Source: Microbispora amethystogenes
GTDB taxonomy: Bacteria; Actinomycetota; Actinomycetes; Streptosporangiales; Streptosporangiaceae
Length of the DNA stretch: 64,000 bases
Assembly: GCF_016863015.1 (NCBI RefSeq)
Contig: NZ_BOOB01000016.1
Coordinates: 124,001-188,000, forward strand
Direction of reading: 5' to 3'
Both the position numbers and the translations under genes were made by a program. The notes under the pieces are model-generated. The model searched no databases and was not told where the DNA came from. It saw only the letters and a program-made list of their open reading frames with translations. Shown here piece by piece: positions 1 through 8,775 of this stretch (its first letter is position 1; each line of letters opens with the position of its first letter).

Positions 1-2
1 CG

Positions 3-383
3 GACGAGCTCCGGCACGTGCCGTTCCACCGCGACCGGCTGCGGTGGTCCTTCCGGAGGTCGTCCCGGCTGACGCGGGCCGCGGCCGCGGCCCTGTGGTG
101 GGCCCTGCTGGCCGGCGTGGTCACCGTGGTCGTGGCCGACCACGGCGGGGCGCTGCGCGAGGTGGGGGTTTCGGGCGCCGCCTTCGTCCGGGAGGTGGCG
201 GCGAGCTTCGGCGGCGTCGTCGCCGGCGTCATGTGGCCGGCCGGGCGGACGGCCGGGGCCCGGACAGCTGAGGCCCAGGCGACTGAGGTCCGGACGACTG
301 GGGCCCGGACGGCCGGGGCGCCGGCGGCGGGTGAGGGAAACGGCGCCGCTCGGAGCCGCGGCGATCGGGGAACGGTTGGGTAG
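3..383 (+). CDS. C-terminal part of a membrane protein (left-edge partial)
   Basis: The frame is open from the left edge (codons readable from base 3) to a TAG at 381, so the GTG at 18 is probably internal and the gene begins outside the window. The visible part has a basic stretch (RRSSR) followed by one hydrophobic segment (ALWWALLAGVVTVVVAD) and then an alanine/threonine/arginine-rich tail made of imperfect repeats such as RTAGART. One membrane span with a disordered tail is all that can be said; no domain is recognised. The -10 box proposed for the next gene overlaps its stop codon. Confidence 0.45.
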   Translation, partial: DELRHVPFHRDRLRWSFRRSSRLTRAAAAALWWALLAGVVTVVVADHGGALREVGVSGAAFVREVAASFGGVVAGVMWPAGRTAGARTAEAQATEVRTTGARTAGAPAAGEGNGAARSRGDRGTVG

Positions 384-393
384 GGTGATCGGC

Positions 394-759
394 ATGCGAC
401 TCCTCCCGCTCGCCGCCGCCTGTGCCGCCGCCGTCCTGTTCGCCTCGGGCTGCGCGACCGCGGACAAGGCCCAGTCGTGCGCAGAGGCGACGAAGGTGAT
501 CAGCAGCACCGTCAGCGAGATCGGCAAGGTCGCCGACGACCCCGCCGCGATGCGCAAGAAGATCGAGGACGGTGCCGCCGACCTGGAGAACATGGCGAAC
601 AAGGCGGCCGACACCACTCTCAGGGACGCCCTGCAGGGGCTGGCCGAGAGCCTCCAGAAGCTGAACGTCGACGACGCCAACGCGGCGGTGGACGCGGCCC
701 AGAGGGTGGCGACCGACGGCGCGAAGTACCTCCGCCAGGTCAGCGAGGCCTGCATCTGA
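394..759 (+). CDS. small secreted lipoprotein
   Basis: A 121-residue protein with a lipoprotein signal peptide: MRLLPL, a hydrophobic alanine-rich core, then the lipobox FASGC with Cys at about residue 21. The mature part is helical and charged (an early DPAAMRKKIEDGAADLE stretch) and ends in Cys-Ile. It resembles small actinobacterial lipoproteins of unknown role. The ATG at 394 is chosen over an upstream in-frame start because it places the signal peptide at the N-terminus and because TAGGGT (381-386) lies 7 bases upstream, the spacing of a leaderless -10 box. Function unknown. Confidence 0.75.
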   Translation: MRLLPLAAACAAAVLFASGCATADKAQSCAEATKVISSTVSEIGKVADDPAAMRKKIEDGAADLENMANKAADTTLRDALQGLAESLQKLNVDDANAAVDAAQRVATDGAKYLRQVSEACI

Positions 760-760
760 C

Positions 761-779
761 CCGGCCGCCGAAAGGCCGG
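761..779 (+). terminator. short hairpin after the lipoprotein gene
   Basis: CCGGCC (761-766) and GGCCGG (774-779) form a 6-bp stem with a 7-base loop directly after the stop codon. There is no T run, so it is at most a weak terminator or 3' stabiliser. Confidence 0.3.
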
Positions 780-830
780 CACGGCAACCCGGGAAATCTG
801 CCGGAAAAGGGGCAGAATTAGCGTTCTCCC

Positions 831-1172
831 ATGAGAGGGAACGAGAACGAGCCAGACCCCCGCTTCGTGCTCGCCAACGAGCGCACGTTCCTCACCTGGA
901 TCAGCACCGCCCTCGCGCTGAGCGCGGGCGGCATCGCCATGGCGGTCGTCCCCGAGGACGTCTTCGTCCCGTGGGTGCGCACGCTGCTCGCCCTCGTGCT
1001 CGTGCTGCTGTCCGCCCTGGCGGCGGGCTCGGCCTACCCACGCTGGCGGCACATCGACCGCGCGCTGCGCGAGGACCGCGCGCTCCCGCCGCCCGCCCTG
1101 GCCCCCATGTTCGGGTACGGCGTCGCCGGGGTGGCCGTCCTCGCCCTGCTCCTCATCCTCGTGCCGAGGTGA
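831..1172 (+). CDS. DUF202 (YidH-type) membrane protein
   Basis: A 113-residue membrane protein. It opens with the family hallmark NERTFLTWISTALAL (about residues 17-31), followed by two further hydrophobic segments separated by a charged loop (PRWRHIDRALRED). That gives three transmembrane helices, the usual plan of DUF202/YidH proteins (about 110-120 aa). No biochemical role is established for the family. The ATG at 831 lies 6 bases after TAGCGT (819-824), consistent with leaderless transcription. It is followed 4 bases later by a second DUF202 gene, so the two are almost surely co-transcribed and may form a heteromer. Confidence 0.85.
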   Translation: MRGNENEPDPRFVLANERTFLTWISTALALSAGGIAMAVVPEDVFVPWVRTLLALVLVLLSALAAGSAYPRWRHIDRALREDRALPPPALAPMFGYGVAGVAVLALLLILVPR

Positions 1173-1176
1173 TCGC

Positions 1177-1509
1177 GTGACCACATCCGGCGGCGACCCC
1201 AGGCCGGGCCTGCACGGTGAGCGGACCCGGCTGGCCTGGGTGCGGACGGCCGTCCTGATGTCGGGGTCCGGCATCGGGGCGGCGGGGGCGGCGGTGCGGG
1301 ACGACCTGCCCGGCCTCGCCGTTCCCTTCGGGGTGGTGGCGCTCGCCGGGGCCGTCCTGCTCGTGCGCACCGGGCTGCGGCACAGCGCCCTGGAACGGGC
1401 GCTGCGGCACGGGCGCCCGCTCGGCGCCGGGCTGGACGCCCGCGTCGCCTGGGCCGGGGCGCTCGCCGCCGCGGCCGGAGCACTGGTCCTGGTGCTCCGC
1501 CTCGCCTGA
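1177..1509 (+). CDS. second DUF202 membrane protein
   Basis: A 110-residue paralogue of the upstream gene. It carries the same hallmark in variant form (ERTRLAWVRTAVLMSGSG) and three hydrophobic segments. It starts at GTG 1177, 4 bases after the preceding stop, and ends near the stop of a convergent transglycosylase gene. Tandem DUF202 pairs are common in actinobacteria; the role of the pair is unknown. The divergence between the two proteins suggests distinct subunits and not a recent duplication (inference). Confidence 0.85.
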   Translation: MTTSGGDPRPGLHGERTRLAWVRTAVLMSGSGIGAAGAAVRDDLPGLAVPFGVVALAGAVLLVRTGLRHSALERALRHGRPLGAGLDARVAWAGALAAAAGALVLVLRLA

Positions 1510-1564
1510 CGAGACCCCGGCCCGTGCGCCGGTGCCAGTTCAGCCGGTGTCAGTTCAGCCGGTG

Positions 1565-2182
1565 TCAGTACCAGTTGTGGGACCGGAAGTGGCCCCACGC
1601 GCCGCACGGCGAGCCGTAACGGCCTTTGATGTACCGCAACCCCCACCTGATCTGGGTCTGCGGGTTGAACCGCCAGTCGCGGGCGACGTAGCCCATCTTG
1701 TCGCCGGGCAGCGCCTGCGGGATGCCGTAGGCGCCGGATCCGGAGTTGTAGGCCCGATGGTCCCAGTTGCTCTCCCTGGTCCAGAGGCTGTCCAGGCACT
1801 GGAACTGCTCGCCCGACCATGTGCGGCGGGTGACGAGCCGGAAGGCGTAGGCCTTGCTGAGCACCTTCGCCGGCGCCCGGAACCTGGGTGCCTCGGGCGC
1901 CGCCCGCATCGTCCACACCCCGAGGTGCGTGACCCGGGCGTTCTGCCCGGCCGACGCACCGGCCGACTCACTGGCCGACTCATTAGCCGCCTCGCCGGTC
2001 GCCGTACGAGCCGCCTCGCCGGTCGCCGTACGAGCCGACTCACCGGCCGACTCACCGGCCGACTCACGAGCCGACTCACCGGCCCGTGCGACGCCGCCCA
2101 CGCCACCGGTCAGGGCGGCCGCGATGACCGCGGCGACTGTGCTGCGTAGAACGCTGTTGCTGTCCAAATCGGTCCTTGTCAT
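1565..2182 (-). CDS. secreted lytic transglycosylase (SLT-type)
   Basis: A 205-residue exported protein. The N-terminus (about residues 10-34) is a signal peptide ending near VARA. Residues ~35-75 are a low-complexity linker of ESAG/TATGEAA repeats. The C-terminal ~100 residues are an SLT/lysozyme-like domain with the catalytic glutamate in WTRESNW, the YGIPQALPG segment, and a family ending CGAWGHFRSHNWY. Such proteins cleave peptidoglycan glycan strands outside the membrane and resemble the catalytic part of small resuscitation or cell-wall-remodelling muralytic proteins. The start at 2182 (MTRTDLD) is preferred over an in-frame ATG 18 codons upstream because it puts the signal peptide in register. 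A GC-rich hairpin sits in the leader (2198-2219). Confidence 0.85.
   Translation of the reverse strand: MTRTDLDSNSVLRSTVAAVIAAALTGGVGGVARAGESARESAGESAGESARTATGEAARTATGEAANESASESAGASAGQNARVTHLGVWTMRAAPEAPRFRAPAKVLSKAYAFRLVTRRTWSGEQFQCLDSLWTRESNWDHRAYNSGSGAYGIPQALPGDKMGYVARDWRFNPQTQIRWGLRYIKGRYGSPCGAWGHFRSHNWY
1986..2081 (-). repeat. tandem repeats encoding the transglycosylase linker
   Basis: Two perfect 24-bp units (1986-2009 and 2010-2033) are followed by four 12-bp units of GCCGACTCACCG (2034-2081, one unit ending CGA). All are multiples of three, so copy changes keep the frame and only alter the length of the ESAG/TATGEAA linker between signal peptide and catalytic domain. Confidence 0.85.
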
Positions 2183-2511
2183 CGGGTCGCGTGCGGAAGG
2201 GGCGCGCGGCGGCGCCCCTCGCGGCCGTACGCCCATGGCGTGGGCGCGGCCGTCCGCTCGGCCCGCACCGGATCACGAAGAGCTTCCGGCGGGCACCGCG
2301 ACGGGTCCTCACGCGGATTGAAATACGGCGGCCCGCCCCGGCGGCGGCATTCGCGACACGCCGCGGACGGATCTTTGCCGATCCGCCGCCCAACGCCGAC
2401 CCTTCCCGGGGGCGCAGGTTAACCGGCGGCGACAGGGTAAAGGGGCGACACGGCGCGATCCCGGGGGCCCCTGCGCGGCGTGGCGGGGGAGACGGGACGT
2501 ATGGTGCGGAC
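2183..2511. other. 329-base intergenic region, divergent leaders
   Basis: Separates the transglycosylase (minus) from the glutathione peroxidase (plus). I see a perfect 8-bp stem hairpin AGGGGCGC/GCGCCCCT at 2198-2219 in the transglycosylase leader, about 16 bases before its ATG, and a 6-bp inverted repeat CGGATC...GATCCG at 2368-2385. TATGGT at 2500-2505 is the likely leaderless -10 of the peroxidase gene. I looked for a c-di-AMP (ydaO-type) riboswitch, common before muralytic genes, and did not recognise its conserved blocks. Confidence 0.5.
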
Positions 2512-3000
2512 ATGAGCGTTCTCGAGATCCCCGTGAACACGATCGACGGCGCGGCCACGACCGTCGGCGGCCTGCTCGGCGGGCGGGCCGCGCTGGTGGT
2601 CAACGTCGCCTCCCGGTGCGGCCTCACCCCGCAGTACGGCGGCCTGGTCGCCCTCCAGCGGGCCTACGCCGACCGCGACTTCACCGTCGTCGGCGTGCCC
2701 TGCAACCAGTTCATGGGCCAGGAGCCCGGCTCGGCGGAGGAGATCGTGGAGTTCTGCTCCACCACCTACGGCGTTGATTTCCCGCTGCTGGAGAAGACCG
2801 AGGTCAACGGCCCGGGACAGCACCCCCTCTACGCCGCGCTCACAGCCGTCCCCGACGCCTCGGGGTCGGCGGGCGACGTGGAGTGGAACTTCGAGAAGTT
2901 CCTCGTCTCCGCCGACGGCGAGGTGGTCGCCCGGTTCCGGCCCCGCGTCGCCCCCGAGTCGCCGGAGATCGCCGAGGCGATCGAGAAGGTCGTCTCCTGA
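2512..3000 (+). CDS. glutathione peroxidase-family thiol peroxidase
   Basis: A 162-residue protein of the GPx family, which reduces H2O2 and organic hydroperoxides. The catalytic set is present: peroxidatic Cys36 in NVASRCG, Gln70 in the CNQFMGQEPG loop, and Trp125-Asn126 in VEWNFEKF. It has Cys and not selenocysteine; bacterial Cys-GPx enzymes usually use thioredoxin, so the electron donor here is probably thioredoxin or another low-molecular-weight thiol system (inference). The ATG at 2512 is preceded by TATGGT (2500-2505) at 6 bases, a leaderless arrangement, which rejects the much longer open frame upstream. Six bases after its stop lies the stop of the convergent LacI gene. Confidence 0.9.
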   Translation: MSVLEIPVNTIDGAATTVGGLLGGRAALVVNVASRCGLTPQYGGLVALQRAYADRDFTVVGVPCNQFMGQEPGSAEEIVEFCSTTYGVDFPLLEKTEVNGPGQHPLYAALTAVPDASGSAGDVEWNFEKFLVSADGEVVARFRPRVAPESPEIAEAIEKVVS

Positions 3001-3006
3001 CGGAGG

Positions 3007-4014
3007 TCAGGACGACCGGCGCGGCGCGACCCTGGGCCCGCAACTCGCCCGTACGACGAGCCGCGTCGGCAGCGTGACCGTGGGGGGCCGGCGGCCCTGC
3101 CGCAGCACCAGTTCGGCGGCGCGGTACCCGATGTCCTGGGCGGGCTGGGCGATCACCGTCAGCGGCGGGGAGCACAGCTCCGCCCAGGGCACGTCGTCGA
3201 ACATGATGAGCGACACGTCCCGGGGGACCCGCACGTCCAGCTCCCGGGCGGCCAGCACGGCCGCCTCGCCGAGCACGTTGCCGCCCGCGAGGACCGCCGT
3301 GACGTCCGAGTGGTTCTGCAGCAGCCCGGCGGCGGCCGCGTAGGCGGAGTCGCGGCTCGCCCGCGCGTGCACGACCAGGTCGCGGTCGACCGGCAGTCCC
3401 AGCGACGCCGTCGCGTCCAGGAACGCGGTCACCCGCTGTGACTGCCCGTGCCGGGCGAGGAAGGCGATCCTGCGGTGGCCCAGCCCGGCGAGGTACTCCA
3501 CCGCCGTGAGCACGCCCGCCCGGTCGTCGGGCACCACGCTCGGCACGTCGGTCCGCACCCGCCGGTCGGCGAACACCACGTTGAGCCCCGCCCGCAGCGC
3601 GGGCGCCCACATGTCGCCGTCCCCCGACGGCACCGCGATGAGCCGGTCCATGCTCTGCTCGATCAGCGCGCCGATCAGCTCGGCCTCCCGCTCGGGGTCG
3701 TCGCCGGTGACCCCGATCGTCACGGGCTCGCCGTACGAGCGGGCACACGACAGCACCCCGTCGGCCAGGCGCGCGTAGAAGCTGTCGGTGATGTCGGGGA
3801 CCAGCAGGCCGACGCCGCCGGTCCGCTGGCGCCGCAGGTTGCGCCCCAGCGCGCTCGGCCGGTAGTCGAGCCTCGCCGCCGCTGCGAACACCTTCTCCCG
3901 GGTCTCGGGGCTCGCCGATCCTCCTGACAGGACGCGTGACACGGTGGCCACCCCGACCCCCGCCGCCTCCGCCACTTCCTTGATCGTTATCCGTCGCTGC
4001 GCTGGACCACTCAT
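3007..4014 (-). CDS. LacI-family transcriptional regulator
   Basis: A 335-residue repressor with the LacI helix-turn-helix at the N-terminus (TIKEVAEAAGVGVATVSRVL, residues ~10-29), the hinge YRPSALGRNLRR, and a periplasmic-binding-protein-like effector domain (LLVPDITDSFYARLADGV onward). It is divergent from an MsiK-type sugar ATPase gene and its own start codon overlaps an operator-like palindrome (4014-4027), so autorepression and control of the ATPase gene are likely. The effector is presumably a sugar, but cannot be read from the sequence. The ATG at 4014 is the only start placing the HTH at the usual position; the longer open frame upstream is antisense to the ATPase gene. Confidence 0.9.
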   Translation of the reverse strand: MSGPAQRRITIKEVAEAAGVGVATVSRVLSGGSASPETREKVFAAAARLDYRPSALGRNLRRQRTGGVGLLVPDITDSFYARLADGVLSCARSYGEPVTIGVTGDDPEREAELIGALIEQSMDRLIAVPSGDGDMWAPALRAGLNVVFADRRVRTDVPSVVPDDRAGVLTAVEYLAGLGHRRIAFLARHGQSQRVTAFLDATASLGLPVDRDLVVHARASRDSAYAAAAGLLQNHSDVTAVLAGGNVLGEAAVLAARELDVRVPRDVSLIMFDDVPWAELCSPPLTVIAQPAQDIGYRAAELVLRQGRRPPTVTLPTRLVVRASCGPRVAPRRSS

Positions 4015-4027
4015 GGAAACGATTCCA
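4014..4027. promoter_or_regulatory. LacI-type operator 1
   Basis: TGGAAACGATTCCA is a near-perfect palindrome (12 of 14 positions symmetric) with the central CG typical of LacI/GalR operators. It abuts the start codon of the divergent LacI gene. A further half-site (GATTCCA) follows at about 4032-4038. Confidence 0.7.
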
Positions 4028-4090
4028 TCATGATTCCATCCGGCAAGTGACCGAAATCTTGACAATAGGCGGCATTTCACGGGACAGTCA

Positions 4091-4104
4091 TGAAAACGTA
4101 TCCA
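4091..4104. promoter_or_regulatory. LacI-type operator 2
   Basis: TGAAAACGTATCCA matches the first operator in its TG-AAACG and TCCA positions and has the same central CG. It lies about 34 bases before the ATPase start codon, where a bound repressor would block transcription. The two sites are 77 bp apart (start to start). Confidence 0.6.
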
Positions 4105-4137
4105 CTTGCTCTTGACTCGCAAGCGCGAAGGACTGGC

Positions 4138-5358
<1,221 letters not shown>

Positions 5359-5376
5359 GCCCCGGGCTCCGGTCTC

Positions 5377-6207
5377 TCAGGCGCCGCGGCGCACACCCTG
5401 TCGCCCGCTCTGACGCCCGCTCTGGCGCACACCCAGGCGCACACCGCGGCGCGCGTCCCGTGGCACACCCCCGGGCGCGCCCCGCCATCCGCCCCCGGCC
5501 GACCGCCGGGGGCGGACGCCGTAGAGCCCGGCCCCCAGCACGAGCGCCAGCGCGGGAACCAGCATCCCGGCCGTCATCGCGGCCGGGCCGCGTCCCGCCG
5601 CGAGCGCGACCGGAAGGCAGGTCAGGGCGAAACCGGCGAACAGCGCGGCGGACGGCCCGAGACGCACCCTCCCTCGCCTCCTGCCGTACGGGAGGAACCC
5701 CAGGCAGGCGCCGGACAGGACGGCCGCGGGCACCGCGAGGGCCGGGTCGGCGAGCAGGAACGCCGCGCCGGCGAGACCCGCGCCGGTGACGGCGGCGACC
5801 CCGGCGAGCGCGCCGCCGCGCCGGTCGAGCAGCGCGTGGGCGTTGGTCATCGCGACGATCCACATCACGCTGACCGGACCGTCCGGCCAGTCGCCCGTCA
5901 GCGTGACCTGCACGCCGCACAGCACGACCCCGCCCGCCGCGACCGACTCCACGATCAGGCGCGTGGCGAGCGGCAGCGCCCCCACGTCCGCGATCAGGCC
6001 GAGCAGCGCGACCGCCGCCGCGGCCAGCAGGACCGCGCTCACCCGCCGGTCCGGCGAGCCGAGGGCTGCCAGCGTGGCGCCCGCGGTCACCGCCGCGAGC
6101 GTCATCCCGCCCAGATAGGGCACCGTACGGCGGACCGGGCGCAGGGCCGCGGCGGCGAGCAGGCAGCCGGCGGCCCCGGCGAGCGCGGAGGTCAGAAGGG
6201 GTGTCAT
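5377..6207 (-). CDS. WecA/TagO/MraY-like membrane protein, probably catalytically dead
   Basis: A 276-residue polytopic membrane protein (about 8-9 hydrophobic segments) that aligns along its length with polyprenyl-phosphate sugar-1-phosphate transferases: RTVPYLGG near the N-terminus, LLGLIADVGAL where family members have GxxDDxxxL, WIVAMTNAHALLD where they have WIVGITNxxNLLD, and FLPYGRRRGRVRLGPSAAL where they have FLPYN...GDxGSL. The key aspartates are missing: DD is AD, NLLDGxDG is ALLDRRGG, and GDxGS is GPSAA. The protein overlaps the upstream glycosyltransferase gene by 4 bases (ATGA) and is translationally coupled to it. A structural or substrate-presenting role is more likely than transferase activity (inference). 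The tail (about 45 residues) is Arg/Gly-rich. Confidence 0.75.
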   Translation of the reverse strand: MTPLLTSALAGAAGCLLAAAALRPVRRTVPYLGGMTLAAVTAGATLAALGSPDRRVSAVLLAAAAVALLGLIADVGALPLATRLIVESVAAGGVVLCGVQVTLTGDWPDGPVSVMWIVAMTNAHALLDRRGGALAGVAAVTGAGLAGAAFLLADPALAVPAAVLSGACLGFLPYGRRRGRVRLGPSAALFAGFALTCLPVALAAGRGPAAMTAGMLVPALALVLGAGLYGVRPRRSAGGGWRGAPGGVPRDARRGVRLGVRQSGRQSGRQGVRRGA

Positions 6208-7373
6208 CGGCTGCCCACCTCCGACCGCGCCGCGCCGCGGAGCGTGCGGTAGAGCGCCTCGGTGTCGGCCACCAGCCGGTCCACTCCGAACGCCCGGCAG
6301 GTCCACGCGCGGGCCGACTCGCCCATCCGCCGGGTCAGGCCGGGATCCACCAGCAGCCGCACGAGGTGGTCGGCCATCTCGTCCGCGTCGGGCTCGGTGA
6401 GGAACCCCGTTCGGCGGTCCACGACGATCTCGGGCACGCTGCCCACCCGGGTGGCCACGGCGGGCAGGCCCGCCATTCCGGCCTCCACGAGCGAGAGCGG
6501 CGTGCCCTCGCTGTCGGAGGTGAGCAGCATCACGTCCGCCGCCGCGTACACCGTCTCGACGTCGCGCCGCCAGCCGAGCAGGCGGAAGGAGTCCCACATC
6601 GGCATGACGGCCCGCTCCAGCTCCTCCTTGAGCTCGCCGCCGCCGCACACGAGGAACCGCGCGCCGGGCAGCCGCGCGAGGACCGCCCGGGCGACCTCCG
6701 CGAGCCGGTCCGGCCGCTTGGCCTTCTTCAGCCGCCCGACGTACGCCACGACCGGCGCGTCGAGCGGGACCCCCAGCGCGGCCCTCGCCCGCCCGCGGTC
6801 GGGAAGCGGGCCGAGGCGGGTACCCGGGGGGATGACCACGTACTGCTCCGGCCGGCCGATCCCGGCGGCGAGGAGGTCGTCGCGCACCCGGGCGCCGACG
6901 GTGACGATGCGGTCGGTCATCGACGCGAGGCGGCGCTCGGTGCGGGTGTAGACCGCCTGGCGCAGGCGCGAGAGCTGACCGTCCAGGAGATGGCCGTGGT
7001 AGGTGTGCACGCGGGCCGCGCCCGCGCCCGACAGGCGGGCCGCGAGGCGGCCCAGCGCGCCGGCCTTGGTGGTCCGGGTGTGCACGATGTGCGGCCGGAA
7101 CTCGCGCATCGCGTTCGCCAGCCCGAACAGGGCACGGTAGTCGTCGGCCGGTTTGATGGCCCGGCCGAGGCCAGGCACCCGGTGGACCGGGATCGTCGCG
7201 TCGCGAAGCTGCAGATGGTCGCCCTCGCCGCCGTCCACGTAGCCGGTGTAGAGCCGGTGGTCGAACTCCACCGGGCTGAGCCGCTCGCACAGCCCCGTGA
7301 CCTGGGTGGCGGGACCGCTCACGTTCATCCGGGCGATTATCTCCATGACACGAATCCGGTCGTCCGGTTTCAT
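6204..7373 (-). CDS. GT-B glycosyltransferase (CAZy GT4-like)
   Basis: A 389-residue cytoplasmic glycosyltransferase. The N-terminal Rossmann domain has the glycine-containing NVSGPATQVTGL loop and HTRTTKAGALGRLAARLSG; the C-terminal donor-binding domain has VAYVGRLKKAKRPDRL, the FRLLGWRRDVE strand and the E-x7-E type motif SEGTPLSLVEAGMAGLP. These are the features of retaining GT4-type enzymes using a nucleotide sugar and acting on a lipid or glycan acceptor at the membrane. AGGGAG stands about 9 bases upstream of the ATG at 7373. It is the first gene of a coupled pair with the WecA-like protein and is divergent from a nucleotide-sugar dehydrogenase-like gene, so a cell-surface glycan role is likely. 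Confidence 0.85.
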   Translation of the reverse strand: MKPDDRIRVMEIIARMNVSGPATQVTGLCERLSPVEFDHRLYTGYVDGGEGDHLQLRDATIPVHRVPGLGRAIKPADDYRALFGLANAMREFRPHIVHTRTTKAGALGRLAARLSGAGAARVHTYHGHLLDGQLSRLRQAVYTRTERRLASMTDRIVTVGARVRDDLLAAGIGRPEQYVVIPPGTRLGPLPDRGRARAALGVPLDAPVVAYVGRLKKAKRPDRLAEVARAVLARLPGARFLVCGGGELKEELERAVMPMWDSFRLLGWRRDVETVYAAADVMLLTSDSEGTPLSLVEAGMAGLPAVATRVGSVPEIVVDRRTGFLTEPDADEMADHLVRLLVDPGLTRRMGESARAWTCRAFGVDRLVADTEALYRTLRGAARSEVGSR

Positions 7374-7538
7374 GCCGCCTGCTCCCTGATCATGTCGGAG
7401 AAGCTAGCCCGCCCGTCCCGTCGCGACCGGACACCCAGACGGCGCCGGAAGAGACTTTTCCGTATCCGTACCCAAGCCTTACAGCGGTCCGTCCGGCAAT
7501 CGCGGGGCGGGCGGCGCGGCCGCTCCTACAGTCGTCCC

Positions 7539-8774
7539 ATGGCGGAGAAGCTGGTGGTCGTGGGCCAGGGCCCGGCCGGCCTGCCCCTCGCGACGCGCGC
7601 CGCGGAGGCCGGGTTCCGCGTGGTCGGCCTCGACGACGACGAGTGGCGGGTCAAGCGGCTGAACGCGGGGGAGCCCTGCGTGGAGGGCGTCGGCGCGGCC
7701 GAGCTCGCCGCCGCGCACGCCTCCGGCCGCTACATCGCCAGCGCCGATCCCGCCGACGCGTCCGGGTTCGACTTCTGCGTGATCACCGTCGCCGTGCGGA
7801 CGCGGGACGGCGCGCCCGACCTCGGCCCGCTCGGCACGGCCGCCGGCCGCGTCGCCCCCTTCGTCCGCCCGGGGGCGACCGTCGTGGTGGAGACCGCCGC
7901 CTACCCCGGCACCACCGAGGAGTTCGCCGGGCCGATCCTGGAACGCGGGTCGGGGCTGCGGGCGGGGGAGGACTTCCACCTCGGCCACAGCCCGCGCCGC
8001 GCCGAGCCCGGCAACCCCCGCTGGCGGATCGGGAACACGCCGAAGGTCGTGTCGGGCGTGGGCCCGGCCTCGCTGCGGGCCGTGACCTACCTCTACGGGC
8101 GGCTGGTGCGGGAGACCGTGCCGGTGTCCTCGCCCCGCGTGGCCGAGCTGTGCGCGCTGCTGGAAGCCGCCCGCGCGCACCTCGACGCCGCCCTGGCCAA
8201 CGAGCTGGCGATCTTCGCCGGGCAGCTCGGCGTCGACGTGTGGGAGGCCGCCGAGGCCGCCGCCACCACACCGTACGGCCGCTCCGGCGCGCGGCCCGGC
8301 CCGGGGCTGCCCGACTCCTGCCTGCCGGTCGACGTGGCGTACGTGCCGTGGGCGGTCAGGGGTCGCGCCGGGCGCGGGTTCCGGCTGGTCGAGGCGGCCA
8401 ACGACGTCAACGCGCACATGCCGGCGTACGTGGTGGACCGGATCGGCCTCGCGCTCAACCGGCGGTGCCGCGCGGTCCGGGGCAGCCGGATCCTGCTGCT
8501 CGGCCTGACGCCCGTGGAGGTGGCCAAGTCGCTGTGCCGGCTCGGCGCCCGGGTGCGGGCCGCCGACCCCCGGGCCGACTCCCGCGCCGGTGACCTGCTC
8601 GTGCCCGCGGGCGTCGAGGTCGTCGAGCCGGACGCCGCCGAACTGGCGCGCGCGGACGTGGTCGTGGTGCTCGGCGCGCCCGACTGCTACGACTACGCCC
8701 TGGTCCAGCGGGCGAGCAGGTTCGTCTTCGACACCCGGGGCCGCTGCCGCGGCCCGAACGTCGAGCGGCTCTGA
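7539..8774 (+). CDS. UDP-sugar dehydrogenase-family protein with altered signature residues
   Basis: A 411-residue member of the UDP-glucose/UDP-ManNAc dehydrogenase family. The NAD-binding N-terminus is clear (VVVGQGPAGLPLATRA), as are the DTRG-type C-terminal UDP-binding domain (VVVVLGAPDCYDY) and the central dimer helix. The active-site Cys is kept (PDSCLPVD, normally GGxCxPxD). However, the conserved K-x3-N in the central helix (AKLLEN type) reads CALLEA, and the GLAYKxxxxDxR signature reads LLLGLTPVEVAKSL, so the lysine, Asp and Arg are gone. Activity is therefore doubtful. TACAGT (7527-7532) is 6 bases before the ATG, a leaderless start, so the long in-frame extension upstream is not coding. 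It is divergent from the glycosyltransferase pair. Confidence 0.75.
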   Translation: MAEKLVVVGQGPAGLPLATRAAEAGFRVVGLDDDEWRVKRLNAGEPCVEGVGAAELAAAHASGRYIASADPADASGFDFCVITVAVRTRDGAPDLGPLGTAAGRVAPFVRPGATVVVETAAYPGTTEEFAGPILERGSGLRAGEDFHLGHSPRRAEPGNPRWRIGNTPKVVSGVGPASLRAVTYLYGRLVRETVPVSSPRVAELCALLEAARAHLDAALANELAIFAGQLGVDVWEAAEAAATTPYGRSGARPGPGLPDSCLPVDVAYVPWAVRGRAGRGFRLVEAANDVNAHMPAYVVDRIGLALNRRCRAVRGSRILLLGLTPVEVAKSLCRLGARVRAADPRADSRAGDLLVPAGVEVVEPDAAELARADVVVVLGAPDCYDYALVQRASRFVFDTRGRCRGPNVERL

Positions 8775-8775
8775 G

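Noticed and set aside
2183-2511. c-di-AMP (ydaO-type) riboswitch before the transglycosylase gene
   Set aside because: Such switches are common before muralytic genes, but I could not find the conserved blocks on the minus strand; only a GC hairpin is seen.
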